Shown piece by piece: positions 24,360 through 38,300 of a stretch of 64,000 nt of DNA. This stretch comes from Prochilodus magdalenae. Lineage: Eukaryota; Chordata; Actinopteri; Characiformes; Prochilodontidae. The stretch's first letter is position 1; every line of letters starts with the position of its first letter. Location: assembly GCA_024036415.1 (NCBI GenBank), contig JAMWET010006773.1:122501-186500 (forward strand). Direction: 5' to 3'. The translations under genes were made by a program, and so were the position numbers. The notes below the pieces were generated by a model, which was given only the letters and a program-made list of their open reading frames with translations, searched no databases and was not told where the DNA came from.

Positions 24360-25290
24360 ACTGGACTGAACACTGAAACACACACGGGACACACACACAA
24401 CACACGCCCACCCACACAAGCACACACACACACACCCACCACACACACGACACTCACACACACTCTCTCTCTCGACACAACACTCTCTCCTCTCTCTCTC
24501 TCTCTACTCTCCAATACCAACACAGGTGGACACTCTCACAGAGTCCAATCCCAATCTCACAATACGCTCTCTCACACTCTCCTTGCTGCCTCCACACATT
24601 CGGGTCCCCCTCCTTCATCCGCTCTCACAACCTACTCCTGTATCTTTCTCTCTTTCCTCACACTCTCAGCTTGCCATCTTGCGTCTCGCTGCCATCTCAC
24701 CTGAAGTGTTTCTTCGCTCTTTCCCACCTCAACCCAAGAATGCCTGACTTCTCTCCTCCATCGTCTCAGTCAAGGATCTGAGCCAGTAAGGAGGACTCGC
24801 GTCAGTCAGAGGTGCCGTCCGCTCCACACAACTCTCTCTCCATCTCGTATCACTGGCAAGCAGTCTTATACCTCAGAACGAACACTTACTCCTAGTTCTC
24901 AGTATGTGGATTTCAGTCCATTTTCCTGAGTTCTGTCATGCACACCCAGCATCTCTCCACTCTCTTTCACTCTCTCCTCAGTCTTTCTCACTCCTCGCAG
25001 GACAGGATTGGCAAAAGCTACACTCATGTCAATGCACTTCTTGCTTATGTATCTCTGTGAAGTTTCTCTGCTTCCAAATGCTAGTCCACTTACATGTCCT
25101 CCTTCTCACTCATTCCCCTCACTCGCTTCCTTCTCTCTCCACTCTTCTCTCGTTCCCTCTCCTCTTCACATCCTCGTGCGCTCCCAACTTCCTCTCTGGT
25201 CTACCTCTCACACTCTCGACCAATCCTCTATCTCCTGACTCTCTCTCTCACAAGTCTACGCACTCTCTCTCACTCACACACACTACAATG
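24360..25290. repeat. Broken (CA)n/(CT)n-rich region
   Basis: Runs of ACACAC and CTCTCT are interrupted every few bases by single changes for about 900 bp. It generates long low-complexity Ser/Leu/Thr ORFs. This is either an old decayed microsatellite or a poorly called one. Confidence 0.7.
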
Positions 25291-28124
25291 TTTAACATTC
25301 TAGTACTCACATATATGGACCTAACTGGCATAACTGAAAAGAAACAAAGCAATGCATTCATCTATAGTACAAAAGAATGGACAGCATACACTACACAATA
25401 ACTGGCTTCCCACTAGACCAGTGTGGCTTATCTGCACTATGTGCTGACCGTCCTATTCCTAATTTAGTTGTACGCTTATGTGTTTCGACTACTCACATGT
25501 GTATAAGCCTAATGGTCTTTGAGTGTATTTGATTGTTGTTATTTAGTCATATCGCTGTGTCCTAGGAGGAACGACTAGTTTCGTTTCAACACATGTTGTA
25601 CTGTACACCAACAAGCAGCACTGTTCATAGGCGGTTTAAAGGACGAAGAAAATAGCAGTACTTGGATCTGCACACCATTTGATCAACTAAAGACTAGGAG
25701 TATGTTAAACCAATAACGAAAGAAAAACGCCAACGGTTCTGACGTTTTTAGCAGCTGCTACCTTGTAATAAATTGTTCCTGATCATCATTCACAATGATA
25801 GACAATCAGTGCAATAATCCACTCCCCAAAACCTCTATATTATGATATACAGCTTTAAAAGTCGCTCTAAGCCTACAGATCACATAAGCGCGATCAGGTT
25901 CCATACGACAAGGTACAGCAGTCATCAGAGGTTTAGATCCTTGCTAACCCCCGCCAGCCTGTTTTCAAATGTCATGTGCTAATATCAACATAAAAAAGCG
26001 AGGGTGTAACACGCTGCTGGCTGGAAGTGAAGGCTGCCGAATACTCGAAACATGATCCTTAAGATTCTAGTTCATGTTCTGTGTGTTATTCCACAACCAA
26101 AAAACCAATTTCAAGGACTGTCCTGCCTAATGCACGAATTGGAACCAACGCTAACCCAATAAACATGCTCCGCACTGCCAACTCTCTTTCATCACAAGTC
26201 AATGGTTAGGTAAACTAATCCCTTGTATTAAAGTTTAGTAAAACTAAAGGCATACATGTTCTTTACCAGTCTCACCAGAACAAACAAAAAGAAGGAAATC
26301 ATTTATCTGTCCAAAATATCATAAGATATGTAGATACGACACACTCAACAGGATATTCCTGTCAACTAGTGCCAAGAACAACACAACATGAACAAAATTC
26401 AAACACTACGAGCCGGTCAGTATGTAACAGATAGAAACATGTTTTTTTGTGAGTTGCTGTTCTCCATGTAGAGTCTGTTTAATTGCATGCGGACCAATCA
26501 AGAAGATGTTGACTAAAGTAAGGCGGTACGTATCATCACATTATATATGCAACAGGATTTCACAATATCAGATGTCAGGAGGGGTTTACCGTGTTTACCG
26601 AACTAGATAAAGCTCAGCGTCATCGAAAGCGCTAGCCAAGCGATAGGTGTATGGCTGATAAGAATGCACATGAATAGTATCTAGTATACAGGATCGACAG
26701 AGAACACGAACTACAATTTGACGTCATTGACTAGAGTACATAGGACACCGACGTCTTAATAGACGCAGATTAAGGAATATCACCGAAGATGTACACTAGT
26801 GAAACTCTATATAAGCTAGAACAGCAGCGCCTGATACCGGCAGGGAAGCTTGAGCTTGGTTTCTAGCACTACGTGGCACTAAGTGGATGTGTATTGTCGA
26901 TGAAGTCCGAACGTGTCATTGCTGCTTTCTCAGCGGGAAGATTGTGAGATCGAACTCGACCAGCTACTGTATCAACTGGGAGACATCGTAGACGACGACC
27001 TGATTCCAGAAACCTTTTTACACAGTCAGAAAACAAATTAGTGCACAGAACGTTTTTCTCTGAAGCCGTTTGTACCACTCGTATCACATTTGGAAACCGA
27101 TCTGTTCCATACAATTGCTGTGCCTCAGCGATTGCACTGCCAGCACACTCGTCACGTATTTGAGAGGCTTTGAGGTGGGGGCTGAAGCTGGTCAGTGAGA
27201 ACTGTGGCGCAGGTTTGTATACCAACACACAGATAAGGCTATTCGAAAAGGTCCTTTGCCATTCCTCACTTACCAAACAGAAAGAGCAGTAGTACAGCGT
27301 TCTGAGACCTTAGTACAAGCTTACTTATTCATTCAAGGGCATGTCCTAGCTCTCAGTGGAGTGCATTGAGGGTCAGAGGGTTGTACGAGTCACAGAGGTC
27401 AGTTCCAGTTATGTGTTTGTGCTTTAGAGCGATACTCAGAATAAGTTTGGAGTTGCTTGCCGGGCGGGGATTCGTGCGTGCTAGCCTCCCTCCTCACCGT
27501 AGCGTATCAGCATGCATCCTTGAGCTTTACACGATTACCTTGCGTCACTATGTTTAAAAATACAAGACCAGAGGCAAGTTTGTGATCGTGAGGGACGATG
27601 ACACGATCCTGACCACATATGTAGACACAGGGTAGGTGGGTCATATAACGGCTACAATATGACACTGATGGCACACGGTAACTATAAGACCTTTAAATGA
27701 TACACTACATAATTCGCAGTCGCACTTTCTGTCAGCATTGTTTGGTACGATGGAAGAGACACAAACTATGACCTACCTTGTAGTCCCTGACATTACAGTA
27801 CAACATACATACCACATAACTACAATGGCTTTATTCAGAGTTTTACAGCTGCACTGAACTACAATCAATTCAGAAGGCCTCTTTGTGCGCAAATGAAACG
27901 AATCATGTTGTTAGTCAGGAAGTTAAGTACTGAGAATATCCATAACATGCTCTGAAAAGTGTATCGAGTCGTAATTTATCATTATTTAATCACGATACTG
28001 GTAGAATATTATCGTTATATACCCTACCATGTAAAACAGGGTGCAGGGAACAACTGATATTCTAGAACCTCTACAAGCTTTCTAGATATATTCTTACTGC
28101 CGGAACAAAACTGGTTCAAATCTC
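25291..28124. other. Gene-free stretch, same unusual texture
   Basis: No exon recognised. The longest ORF is 135 codons on the minus strand (26869-27276), with no domain I know. Texture returns to normal near 28.1 kb at an (AAAT)n tract (28126-28165). Confidence 0.4.
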
Positions 28125-28164
28125 TCTCAAAAAAAAAAAATAAATAAATAAATAAATAAATAAA

Positions 28165-29128
28165 AACTATTTTGCAGGAGAAGGATTAAAACGTGCATTA
28201 CAACGAGAATTTGTGATTACACAATAATACCTCTGGAAATTTACCAAAGTATAAAAATGTAAAAAAGTAACCAAGTACTAAAATTGATCAATAAATCTTC
28301 ATTCACTGATTTATCTTACTGGGTTATGTTTTTTTTTTTTGGAGACCCACCTCCCAATGGAAAGTTGACTATAAATAAATGATTTTCTACACATTAATTT
28401 AATTATTATCTATATTATCCAACATTAATGCCTTTACTGGGCCCTCGAAAATGTTAAGCGTTTAATGGAATTCAGTAGAATGGATGCACTCTGCTTAATG
28501 ATAATAAAGAAAAATAAAATCTTATTGTTAGGATGTGGATGTGGCTTTGTAACTCCAATGATATATGTACAAAATTTCAACCAGCATGGGTATGTAAAGT
28601 CACACTTCAGTCTTTGTCATTTAGAGAAGAAATATCCATAACCTTCAGCAAGAAGGGAACATGTGTGTTTGCAGGAACAGTTTACAAAACAAGGTTAAAA
28701 GATTTATTACTGAAAGATAAAAGATTTTCCTCAGTACTATTTAAAGGACTTCACTGAATCAGATAATGCTAAAAAGCGTGCTAGCAAAAACGCTGTAAAG
28801 AGCCCGACTCCACTGGATCGTTTTAAAGAGTGTAAGTGTTTGTGCAGCTGTCTAAGCGTGTCTGTCTTGACCAGAAGAGCGAAGTTTACAAATCTTAGTT
28901 TTTCATCCAAATATTTAGTCCTTCCTAAGAATTTTTTTTACAGTGGCCACGATTTTAATGCGTACCTAATCCAAACATTCCTCATTTTCAATGCAAGTTA
29001 ATGTGACAAATGTGGATTGCTCCAAGTACTTTAGCGCTGATACTATTGGTCCATTTGTCATGAAATTTGGACACAGCATAAGAAAGACAGCTGAGGAAAA
29101 ACACAAACAATGGAGATGAAATACTTAC
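28165..29128. other. TPD52L2 intron or downstream region
   Basis: AT-rich, no exon recognised. The donor of the last readable TPD52L2 exon (CTTAC on the plus strand, 29124-29128) shows that another exon must follow further left. Confidence 0.5.
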
Positions 29129-32100
29129 CATTTTATCCTCCAATGTTTTAAAGGTGGTAGAGTTCCTAAGAGAAACAAAGAAAAGTCTAAATCCTTGCCT
29201 TTTGTTATAAATGTGTTCTAATTCAGATCAATTTTGAAAAACAGACAAATAGAAAAAACATAGGTACAAGGCACAGCACACTGTGTGCTTCTGAGGTGAA
29301 CAATACACATGTACTGCCAAAGATCAGTGAGACTCCTCAGTCAAACACATTAATGTAGGGTTGCTTCACAAAGCTGGACTACTAAGTAAGGTAAATAAGT
29401 CAAGCCAAAGGTGAGGACTGTAACACTCTCCAGACACATCCAGCAAAAACAAGAAACCTGAGTGGTGCAGGAGGCACTGTGGCACAGCAGCTGGTGGGGG
29501 AGAGAGAAAGAGAGGACGGAGAGAGGAACAGGCCTGCTGTTCCTGGTACTTTACCTCATAGCAGGCATACTTAAGGAGTGGCGCATGGAGTAGTTGTTAC
29601 TTCAGAAAGCAGTGAAAACACAGAAGCAGAAGCGTTAGAGCAAGTAAACAGCCAAGCGGAGAGCAAAAGCACAGCGATCAACCAAACACTGCACAGTCAC
29701 TGTCCCAAAAACCCATTATCTCCAAAATACCAAGTGTACAGAACAGGGCTAAGGCAGAAGCCTAGAAACCTAATCCCAGATTCAGCACTGCCACTGCAAT
29801 TTAGTCACATCTACTAGGGGACCTATTATCCTCATTTCCATTGCTCATTATTTGATTTAATTTTTAGATTTACACGCCTTAATTTTCCCCAAACAATATT
29901 ATTCCTCATACTGTACATCCGTATTCACATTCTGTGTGAAATGCTGTTAGAGATCCTGCTTGTAAACACCAACACCCGATGTTCTTTGAATGGTCAACGT
30001 GCCCACTCTGTTCTGATTGATCAACTGCCAGAGTGACATCCGGTTCTGCCTCTGCACCGCTGCAGCCATTTGTACAATGGCAACGGTTATGAAGTCGGGC
30101 AGAACAAGACCTGCTGCACCTCCCCAAGCTAGACTAGAACAGAACAGAGTGGTAAGTTTTAACTTAGTTAGCTCTTTGTTTGTTGTGTGCACCAAGCTTG
30201 CCAGTAGGCGGTAAACAAGGATTGCGTTGCAAGATGATGTCACCTTGTAACTTATACAAGGGTTAGAATTCAAACAAGGCATTTCAGGCAGGTGAGAAAA
30301 GTGGTTTCTGTGGGAGAGAGTTTTTCCCTCTGACATGTAATTTGGGCTTTACAGCTTTGTAGACTGTTTATATGCGACGAGCTACATCAGACATTAAAGG
30401 ACAAAAAAAATAAAATAAAATCATAATAATAATAATCATAATAATAATAATAATAATAATAGGTCCCCTTCAATTTATATCCAGATATTTTTGTTTCTGG
30501 GCTGAATCCGGCCCCCACTATTGCATTAGCACTGCTGCATCTGGGAAATCATCCCAAAGGAAAGTGAAAATTGAGATTATTTGAGAAACAGGAATTAGGG
30601 ATATAACAAAACCAGTACATCAGTCTTACAGGTACACAGTGTTGGAATAATGAATAAAAGACAATTGCAGTGTTATTGCAGTTCCTAGTAAATTCTTACC
30701 CAGATGAGTTAGTGTAAGTCAAAGCCCTGAGCAGCCAGTGCAGCATTAAAGGAAGCAGATACAACAATCAACAAAGAAGTCTTTCATCAAACACAAGACA
30801 ACACTTATTCAGAGCTAAAAGAGTTTATGTTGAAGCAGATGTTTGTGTGAAGGGTCAAGGAGGTTGCATGGAAAGCCTGGTATGCTGTTTGAGAGATGGG
30901 AAAAACCAGCATTGGAAAATAGAAAAGCAAACTGTTCATAATCTAGGCTTGATAAGAAGTGTTCCTTTGGACCTAGTCCAAAACTAGGTAGGGTCAGGTC
31001 CATCCATGGGATAAGAACACAAACTGGATATTCCAATGCCCCTAAAAAGCTACACCCTGTACGTTTTTAAGGATTTGGAGACCTGACTTGTGACTTGCCA
31101 AAGAACACCCCCACACTCTCCAGAGTGGATGAATCTGATGATTACCTGATGACTACTCAAGTAGTACTCAGAACTTGGTGAGGTCATATGAGGTACGAGT
31201 ATGTACATGAATGATCTACTACTGTCTTCATATTTTCATCAGTATAATGATTTTGCATTTGAGACCCAACCACAACAAACAACATGATAAGGAAGTCAGA
31301 AGAATTCAAAAGGTAACCTCATTTCTCCAAATCTGTTTCTGATAGCTGAGCCCATTGTAGACAAAGCTGATGATGTCAGCTGACCAGCCTGGGAGAGAGT
31401 CTCCTGAGTCTTCTTATACCTGTAGATTTGGAGAAGAGAGATTGTCATTCATACTACAGGTTAACTAGAAAAGCCACCCAGAACAAAACAACATCAGCCA
31501 TCTGATAACTCTGAAGGCTATGCCTAATCAACAGTTGGCACACAACTTGAAAATACTTCTCAGGTTAAAAAGGGAAGTTCTAGCAATTGTAGAAAAAAAG
31601 CCCCACAAAGCTCATTCTCATTCAGTTTACACAATGAAATCAGTAATATGTAAACAAAGTCACTCAGAGTTTTCTGTCGTGAAATGTTCTAGAGCAGTCC
31701 AGGCCAGGTTCCCACACAATTTTGTAAATTTTTCACACCTGATTCAATTCATTAGCTAATTACCAGGTTTAGCTGGTGTGCTAGAGCAGAGAAAGCACCG
31801 GACTGTGCTGAACTAAGGCCCTTAGTTACCTACCCCAGTCCTTGAGAAACTTAAGAGTCAAATTTATTCACAGTGGTGGTGACCTGAATCAGGCACCTGA
31901 AGCATTTAAAAGCGACCTCATGGAAAGGTATTGGATTACCGGGTTAAGGAATATGCTGGCTGATGCCGGAGACATTGTTTTACAATAGTGGAGTGATAAG
32001 GTTTTGTGAGGGACACAGTTTTATTATTGACCTTGCATATAAAAACTTGCAAGGCGGGTCTAAACTCATCATTCTGAATAGTAAACAAAATGGTAGCATC

Positions 32101-35100
32101 TCCGATGCAGTCACCTTGACCTCTGTTCCACCAGCTTTGTGAAGGAACCCGCACCTGTATGTTTCTCTACCATGCAGATCAAAATGGTCTGAATGACTGT
32201 GTCGACATCAATAATTAATAATTTGGAAACGCTGGAACAATCTGTGAAATTCCTCTTTAACAGTGAGCCATTGTTTAGGACCTACTTAGCTGTATGGGTT
32301 GTATAGAAATCTTATAATACTGTATTATAATCCGGACTTTTAAAACTCCTGCACTGAAGCACTATTTGACTGTGATTAGAAACAAAGAACAGGAACCAGG
32401 AAAATAAGACAAAGCAGCAGAAGGACTTTATACAGTGCAGACAAGGGAGCCAAACAGACCACTGTAGGTGTGCATCATTGCCGATACAGGAAATCTTAGG
32501 CTCTAAGCTTGATTTCTCTGTGGCAGGAAGAAATGGGACTTTCATAGTCACCTCCACTGTGCCTTGTGGTAACTTTAATCCATTCAGAACTCAATAAATT
32601 TCCCTGCCCCGACTACATTTTCTACCTTATGAATTAGGAGATTATTAAAAAGATATATTAATAGAATATTATAGAATATTAATATCGGTACTTGTAAGCC
32701 AGTCTTGCACATCAAATTGACATGATGAAGGCTATGTTAAGGCTATGCTACTGCCAGCCCAAATCTGATTTTGGCAACTTCCAGATTGATAGTCTGGAAA
32801 GCAAAAAAAAAAATTAAATCTGATTTTTGCAAATTGGATCCCAAACCCCATTTGAGGTGTTTTGGACTTGGACTTTTATGGATGCATCTCAGTCTGAACA
32901 CCCCGGCTGCTCCACTCGGATTTCAAACTGTCTTTTGCATCACTTACAACACAACAAACAACGAGAACAAATGTCACATCCAGAGTGATGGGCGATAGGA
33001 ATGATGTACCTCCGTCTACAACCCAACAGAGAGTTTCAGAGTGCTAGCTGAGTCGGCAGTTGGTGCAGCTTTTCCGGAGACTGAATGCTGTTTAGTCATA
33101 ATGATCAGTATAGCAAGAACACTTCAAACTCAGTCTGGAGTAGCAGGATACCAGCACCACAGCAGATTACATTCCAGTCAGCCTTTCACATGAACAGATC
33201 TCAGGAACCCTAGAGTCCAGTCTTCCTCAGCACACTGACAGAGAGCTGTTAATACAGCAGTGAACTGATGGTAAGCAAGATTAATGATGGTGACCCAACT
33301 TCCAACTGACGGTAATGAGCTCCACACCATATTGTGGTAACGGGGTTATTGTCCATGGTCCATGAGGGTTCATAATTTAGAGAATCCAGTGACATTCGAG
33401 AGACAAATATTCATAGGACAAAACGTATTGAATAAGAGGATGCTTGGAGCATTTTTAATTACCACAGGATGCGACCGAGGCAACCCTGAAAACCCTAATT
33501 CCTTACAGGTGCATAAGAACATGGCACCAACTACAAAATAATGCCAGCTACAGTGGTCAACATAAAGAGATATCCCAATTAAAGCACAGAAAGTGACACA
33601 TGCATAAGGGCTGCTGAATAAAACATAGGTTATGATTTTTATTTCACAGTCAAGGAAGAGTATTCTTCATGCAGGAAGAAATCTTAAAGACTTGCACAGT
33701 GAAAGCCCATCACAGCAGACACGCGAGCACCTGTTTCTCTGGCATGACCACAAATAAAGCAGACTGCAGCTGCTAAGGATTTCCTCACGCACTCCAACAA
33801 ACACATACAGGCACGTGCAAAGCCATTATTCACCAGTCTTGCTTTCTCTCACAAGCATGCCTCGCACAACGACCTTACCCGTGGCTAAGACGCTATAATC
33901 AGAAGCCACTGAGCCAATTTAACCTCTCAATCCTATCAGCTGTTCCCCTGGCCTGCTCGCACTTAACAAGCCTGAGCCACGGACAAACAGGCCGGCTTTC
34001 AGATCTACCCAAGGCAACCATACGACCAAACCTCCACAAAATCTCCACAGCATGTAGGGTTAATAATAAATCACAACTTGAAGGAGCGCAATGCACAAAC
34101 CGCAAGATCTGCAATTTGTGTTATAATCCTGTTATCAACAATGTTGTCTGAACAAGTTTAAATGGGGCTCATAACTGCCTGTAGCTGAGTCAGAACAATT
34201 GGAACCAACCAAACGCCCATGTGCCGTGCAATGTTCAGCCTCAAGCCAGAAAAAGTAGGCATGCTTGGAAAGTAACTGCAGTCGTAATAACGTCAGAAAA
34301 GTCAATTAAATATCTTCCCTTATAACGTAATCCATTCACACAACTGCACCACAGCCCCCCACGGTCCATCTACCTGCACTACACAACTCTGTCAGATCTT
34401 AAATCCCTTAAACATTTTTTGGAAGATTAAACCCTCAAAATAAATAAATAAATAAACTTGGAACATTCATAAAGACTAGGGTTTCACACGTTACTTAGGG
34501 ATGCACAACAGAATCACAGTGGTACTGGCAGAGAATTGCCCAAAAAAGGTTCTCAGCATTGTATAGATATATAGATTTAACAAATATTTCAAACCAGTAT
34601 TCAATAAAATATTTACGGTACTCCAACAGAGCGGAATATGTAACGCTGGGTTACTGAGCTAAAACATCTGCATGTAGACCTCGGGTCTTTTTCTGTAATG
34701 CTAATCCAGATAGATACATTCTGAATTTCTACATTTTATGAATGTCTATCCATTGCCATGCAATCAGCCAATAAGCTACGGCCCTAGAGAGCATGACATT
34801 ATTTGATCACCTTGTTTGCATTACCGAAAAGTACATAAGGAGAGGATTTACTTTAGGAATTGCCCTGTAAATTTAGCTGTAATGTGATTAGTTACAGGTA
34901 ACTAAATGTATAAAAATCAAAATCCTTCATACAAATACGTTCTCTGCTTTTCATGCGGCCTTTTTTCTGATTCCTGATGTCTTTGCATGCTTCACATTAG
35001 TTACCTCTGCACCAAGTCATAACTAGAACATTGTTACAACAGTTTCCTGATGCATATAGTTGCCACAATGAACACTAGCACCGCAAAATGCTTCTGTTTT

Positions 35101-38100
35101 ATTTTAATAATTAATAATTTATTGGTTGCTTTAACAGATTAACACATCATGTGAGTGCAGGCTTTATAAAAAGCCTTATTACACAAACAATACCTTTCAT
35201 GTATTATTATCCTAATCCCGTCTAAAAGCTTCTGAGGGCTTGACATAAAAACCATTCGTAATAAAACACAAACAGATGAATCAAACTCACGCGTCAGAAC
35301 GGCTAATGTCCTCCAGCGTGGCAGAAGCTGTAAGATAACTACACACAGACATTTCCACATTATCATTAATACGAGACCTGACTACAGAAATGCATAGTAG
35401 TTATTCCCGACCATGTTATGTTAAAATGAAACCCAGCAACATATAAACATGGGCATTTGCTTAACATCTACACATTTAAATACACTATACATGCTGTAAT
35501 GGCAGGATGAGAAGTTTATAATGTACAGTTTATCATAAATGGGCCCACAGTGATGTGGAGAGACCCCTATAAATAAGAGCAGCCTACACACAGAACAGTC
35601 ATATAATTAATGTAGTTATAATACAAACACTTGGCTACAGGACACTTGGATTATAGGTTGGGTTTGTGTAGGTGTGACCAGAATTACATGTGCATAAAAT
35701 TGCAGACATGTCCAACCCACAGAGTCGACAGACCTCTAAAACAGGTTTGACTTCTCTTTCCTGCTTGATCTGTACCGTGAAAAAATGCGTTCTAGCCATA
35801 GTGTATCTATCGTTAACAGCCAAAACCTTTAAGACCCTTAACACTGAAAGGGTTTTATCACTGAACCAGTAAACTCAAGCAGCCTGGAACAGCACTGACC
35901 TCTCTAACATCTGCGTAATCAAAAGACCATAGAATGTTCCAGCTGCTATATAAAGCAACAGCACAGGTGGCTGTTAAAAACCAAAAAGGGGTCCAGCAGC
36001 AGGAAAACAAAACCACGGTTCAGAAATAGAGGGGGAAAATCAGAAGCAAAGGTTTCAATTCTGCGTAATGAAGAGAAAAGAAAGTGAGAGCGTATTACCA
36101 CCACATTGTTCATAAAGAGTGTAGACAAAATAATGGAAACATTGCTTGACAATGAAAACAATTTTGACTTCAGTTTGTGGCCGACACACCTCTCAGCAAC
36201 ATAGCGCTTCTTTAAAGCTTCATTTGTAGCAGAAACTCATATTTTTTGGGTTAATGTTACAAAGTGCTGATAAAGTGTTAAGCGCTGGCCATGTTTATAC
36301 TGCCTGTGTACTGTTTTACTCAACTTCCATTGTTCACATTATTTTGTCAGCCTCTTGTGCACATCCTGAAAGACCACCACAAGGCTTCAGAAGTTAGTCA
36401 GCTCCAGTTTTGGAAACACAATAAGGTGTATGTTATTTTATTCTAAATATATCATTCTATAGTTTACTCTATACTGAAATGGTCAGTACATGGTATTAAG
36501 TTGCCCATTGGTGAAACATGACAAAGTAGCTTGCTAACTTCTAATGCCTCCAAGTTAGCACCTATATCATAAGCCGTCCTGCGGAAAGGGATTTAAGGAG
36601 AAAGTGAACTGACAGAGGAGAGACGGATGGCATAAATGACAGCAGCTTCACGGCTAGCAGACAAAAACATGGAATCAGGGATGAGAAGAAAGTGAGAGAG
36701 AAAACTCACAAGTTAGACGATGTAACTCTATGATTCAAGTCCCCAAGAGTCTGTGAGGTTCTCATATAACTAGAAGCAGAAATGTAGTGAAAAGAGAGGT
36801 ATACTGAGAGTCTGGCTTCTAAGCCCCTTTCAACACAAGACTAATAGAAAACTAATTATGGTGAAGGTGAACGATATGACGAAGAAAAGAAAGCTCCCAA
36901 TAATGTATAAAAAAACAAAAATAGTGTCCCACAGTAATGATGTAACAGATTAAACATGCATACCAGACACCAGAGCGGCTCACATGGCCAAAGAAAGAGA
37001 TCGGAGGGAGATAATACAGGACCACAAGATGCGTGGGCTGTCAGTTACTGTAACATACAGGAGGTACTCACGCATTGGAGGACTGGACTTCGTGCCAGCC
37101 TTTGGTGATGTTGCTCTTAAACTCTGAAAGAGGGCTTATACCCAGCCTCCTCCTCAATTCCCCAGCATGCCGCTCTTTGGCAGCCAAAACCTGCTTCAGT
37201 GTCTGAATTTCATCATCCACCTGGAAAAAGCAAACAAAATCTATTTACGTAGCCCTCAATCTGATGTTTATTCCATAAACTGGGGCATGAAACAACCCAC
37301 AAGGAGACTATTAGAAGATGAACTAGAACAAACGTCTACATCAGCTTGTCGTTCTTGGGAACTCAGTATTTAGGGAGAACAGTTTTCCAGCACCTTTGTG
37401 AGCTCCAGCTGCAACTCCATAGCCTCTTCCTCAGTCAGGCCTGGTGGCAGATTTCCTGCACAGGCCTCATTCGTCATGTAGCCTACACCCAAACAGACAA
37501 ACAGAGATCCACATTACATATCCTGGAATAGAAGGCATTCCCATAAAGCACGATGTCTCAGTTAGCTGGATGACTTTAACCAGAAGATAGCTGGACTTTA
37601 ACCAGAAGTGAGGAGTGGCCCATAAGAATGTGCCACCTTTTGGAAAGCACTGGGTTTTGGCTTTGTATGGTCTGGCTAAATCCTGTTTACCCCTCGATCA
37701 GCTCGCTAAAAGTCTTATTCACTGCAGAAGCTAGACATCGATCACGATGATGCAAGTGACGTGGTGCCAACAGACATACATGACATTTCCATCTGGACCG
37801 CATCTGCATTATCAGTAGCAGTAATGTATGCTAACACTGTAATACAGGAGAGCTCACTTAGTTAGCTAGCTAACGTAATAAACAGATACACTAATGATTA
37901 GTTTCCAAGCTGTCTAATAGCTGACTAGAAGGAAATAAGTTAGTCACTGATACCTAGCTAAGCCGGTATCAGTATTCAGTACAGAGTACTCAGTTCTAAC
38001 TTGATCCAGACTTCTTGTCTGCTCTCTGAGACTAAGTTAGCCACTAGCTAGCTAACTCACTAGCTGACAGCTAAGTTACCACGGCACCTTAAGACAGCTG

Positions 38101-38147
38101 TAGTCGCTAATATCTTCAGACACCTTACCCTGGTTCGTGGAATCCAT
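29129..38147 (-). CDS. TPD52L2: TPD52L2, five exons, 3' end missing
   Basis: The exons, in phase, are 38147-38129 (MDSTNQ), 37482-37394, 37220-37072, 31419-31318 and 29165-29129. Together they encode 132 residues of a D52-family protein. The acidic start of the coiled coil (LTEEEAMELQLELTK, then VDDEIQTLKQVLAAKERHAG) is followed by ELRRRLGISPLSEFK, YKKTQETLSQAGQ, the serine-rich SALSTMGSAI and NSTTFKTLEDKM. These small adaptors dimerise through the coiled coil and act in vesicle traffic. The human alternative exon with YVKTSEKLGEW was not found; exon 3 joins YKKTQ directly, as in TPD52. The last exon or exons should lie left of 29129 but could not be read there. A GC-rich start region near 38.25 kb faces the CRH-family gene. 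DNAJC5 is also the neighbour in human. Confidence 0.93.
29166..31317. other. TPD52L2 intron
   Basis: Intron between two phase-matched exons. It contains an (AATAAT)n tract at about 30400-30462. No embedded gene is supported. Confidence 0.6.
31682..31850. repeat. Degenerate palindromic MITE, copy 1
   Basis: Contains 'cacacctgattcaattcatt' and 'tggtgtgctagagcagagaaa', which pair with each other. They match the family whose better copy is at 46236-46435. Confidence 0.5.
31851..37071. other. TPD52L2 large intron
   Basis: About 5 kb with no strong repeat and no recognisable exon. I looked for the alternative TPD52L2 exon known in mammals and did not find it. Confidence 0.5.
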
Positions 38148-38300
38148 TCTGGCTGATAAAATGCGTCTAAATAGTCAGAAAAGGGTTTAAAGTGCTCGGA
38201 AGTTTTGAACTGAGCTGAATCGTTGGTCCTCGCTCTGTTGACTTTCAACGAGCAGCTTTGGGTTTAATTACCAGCGGGGCACGCGCTTCCGGAACATGAC
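38148..38300. promoter_or_regulatory. TPD52L2: TPD52L2 promoter / 5' UTR region
   Basis: Sequence upstream of the TPD52L2 ATG becomes GC-rich with CpGs and ETS-like 'cttccggaa' (38288-38296). No TATA box was seen. It looks like a housekeeping promoter. Confidence 0.45.

Noticed and set aside
23883..24704. 273-codon ORF
   Set aside because: It joins an out-of-frame Tc1 fragment to a CA/CT-rich repeat; the real transposase core is in another frame.
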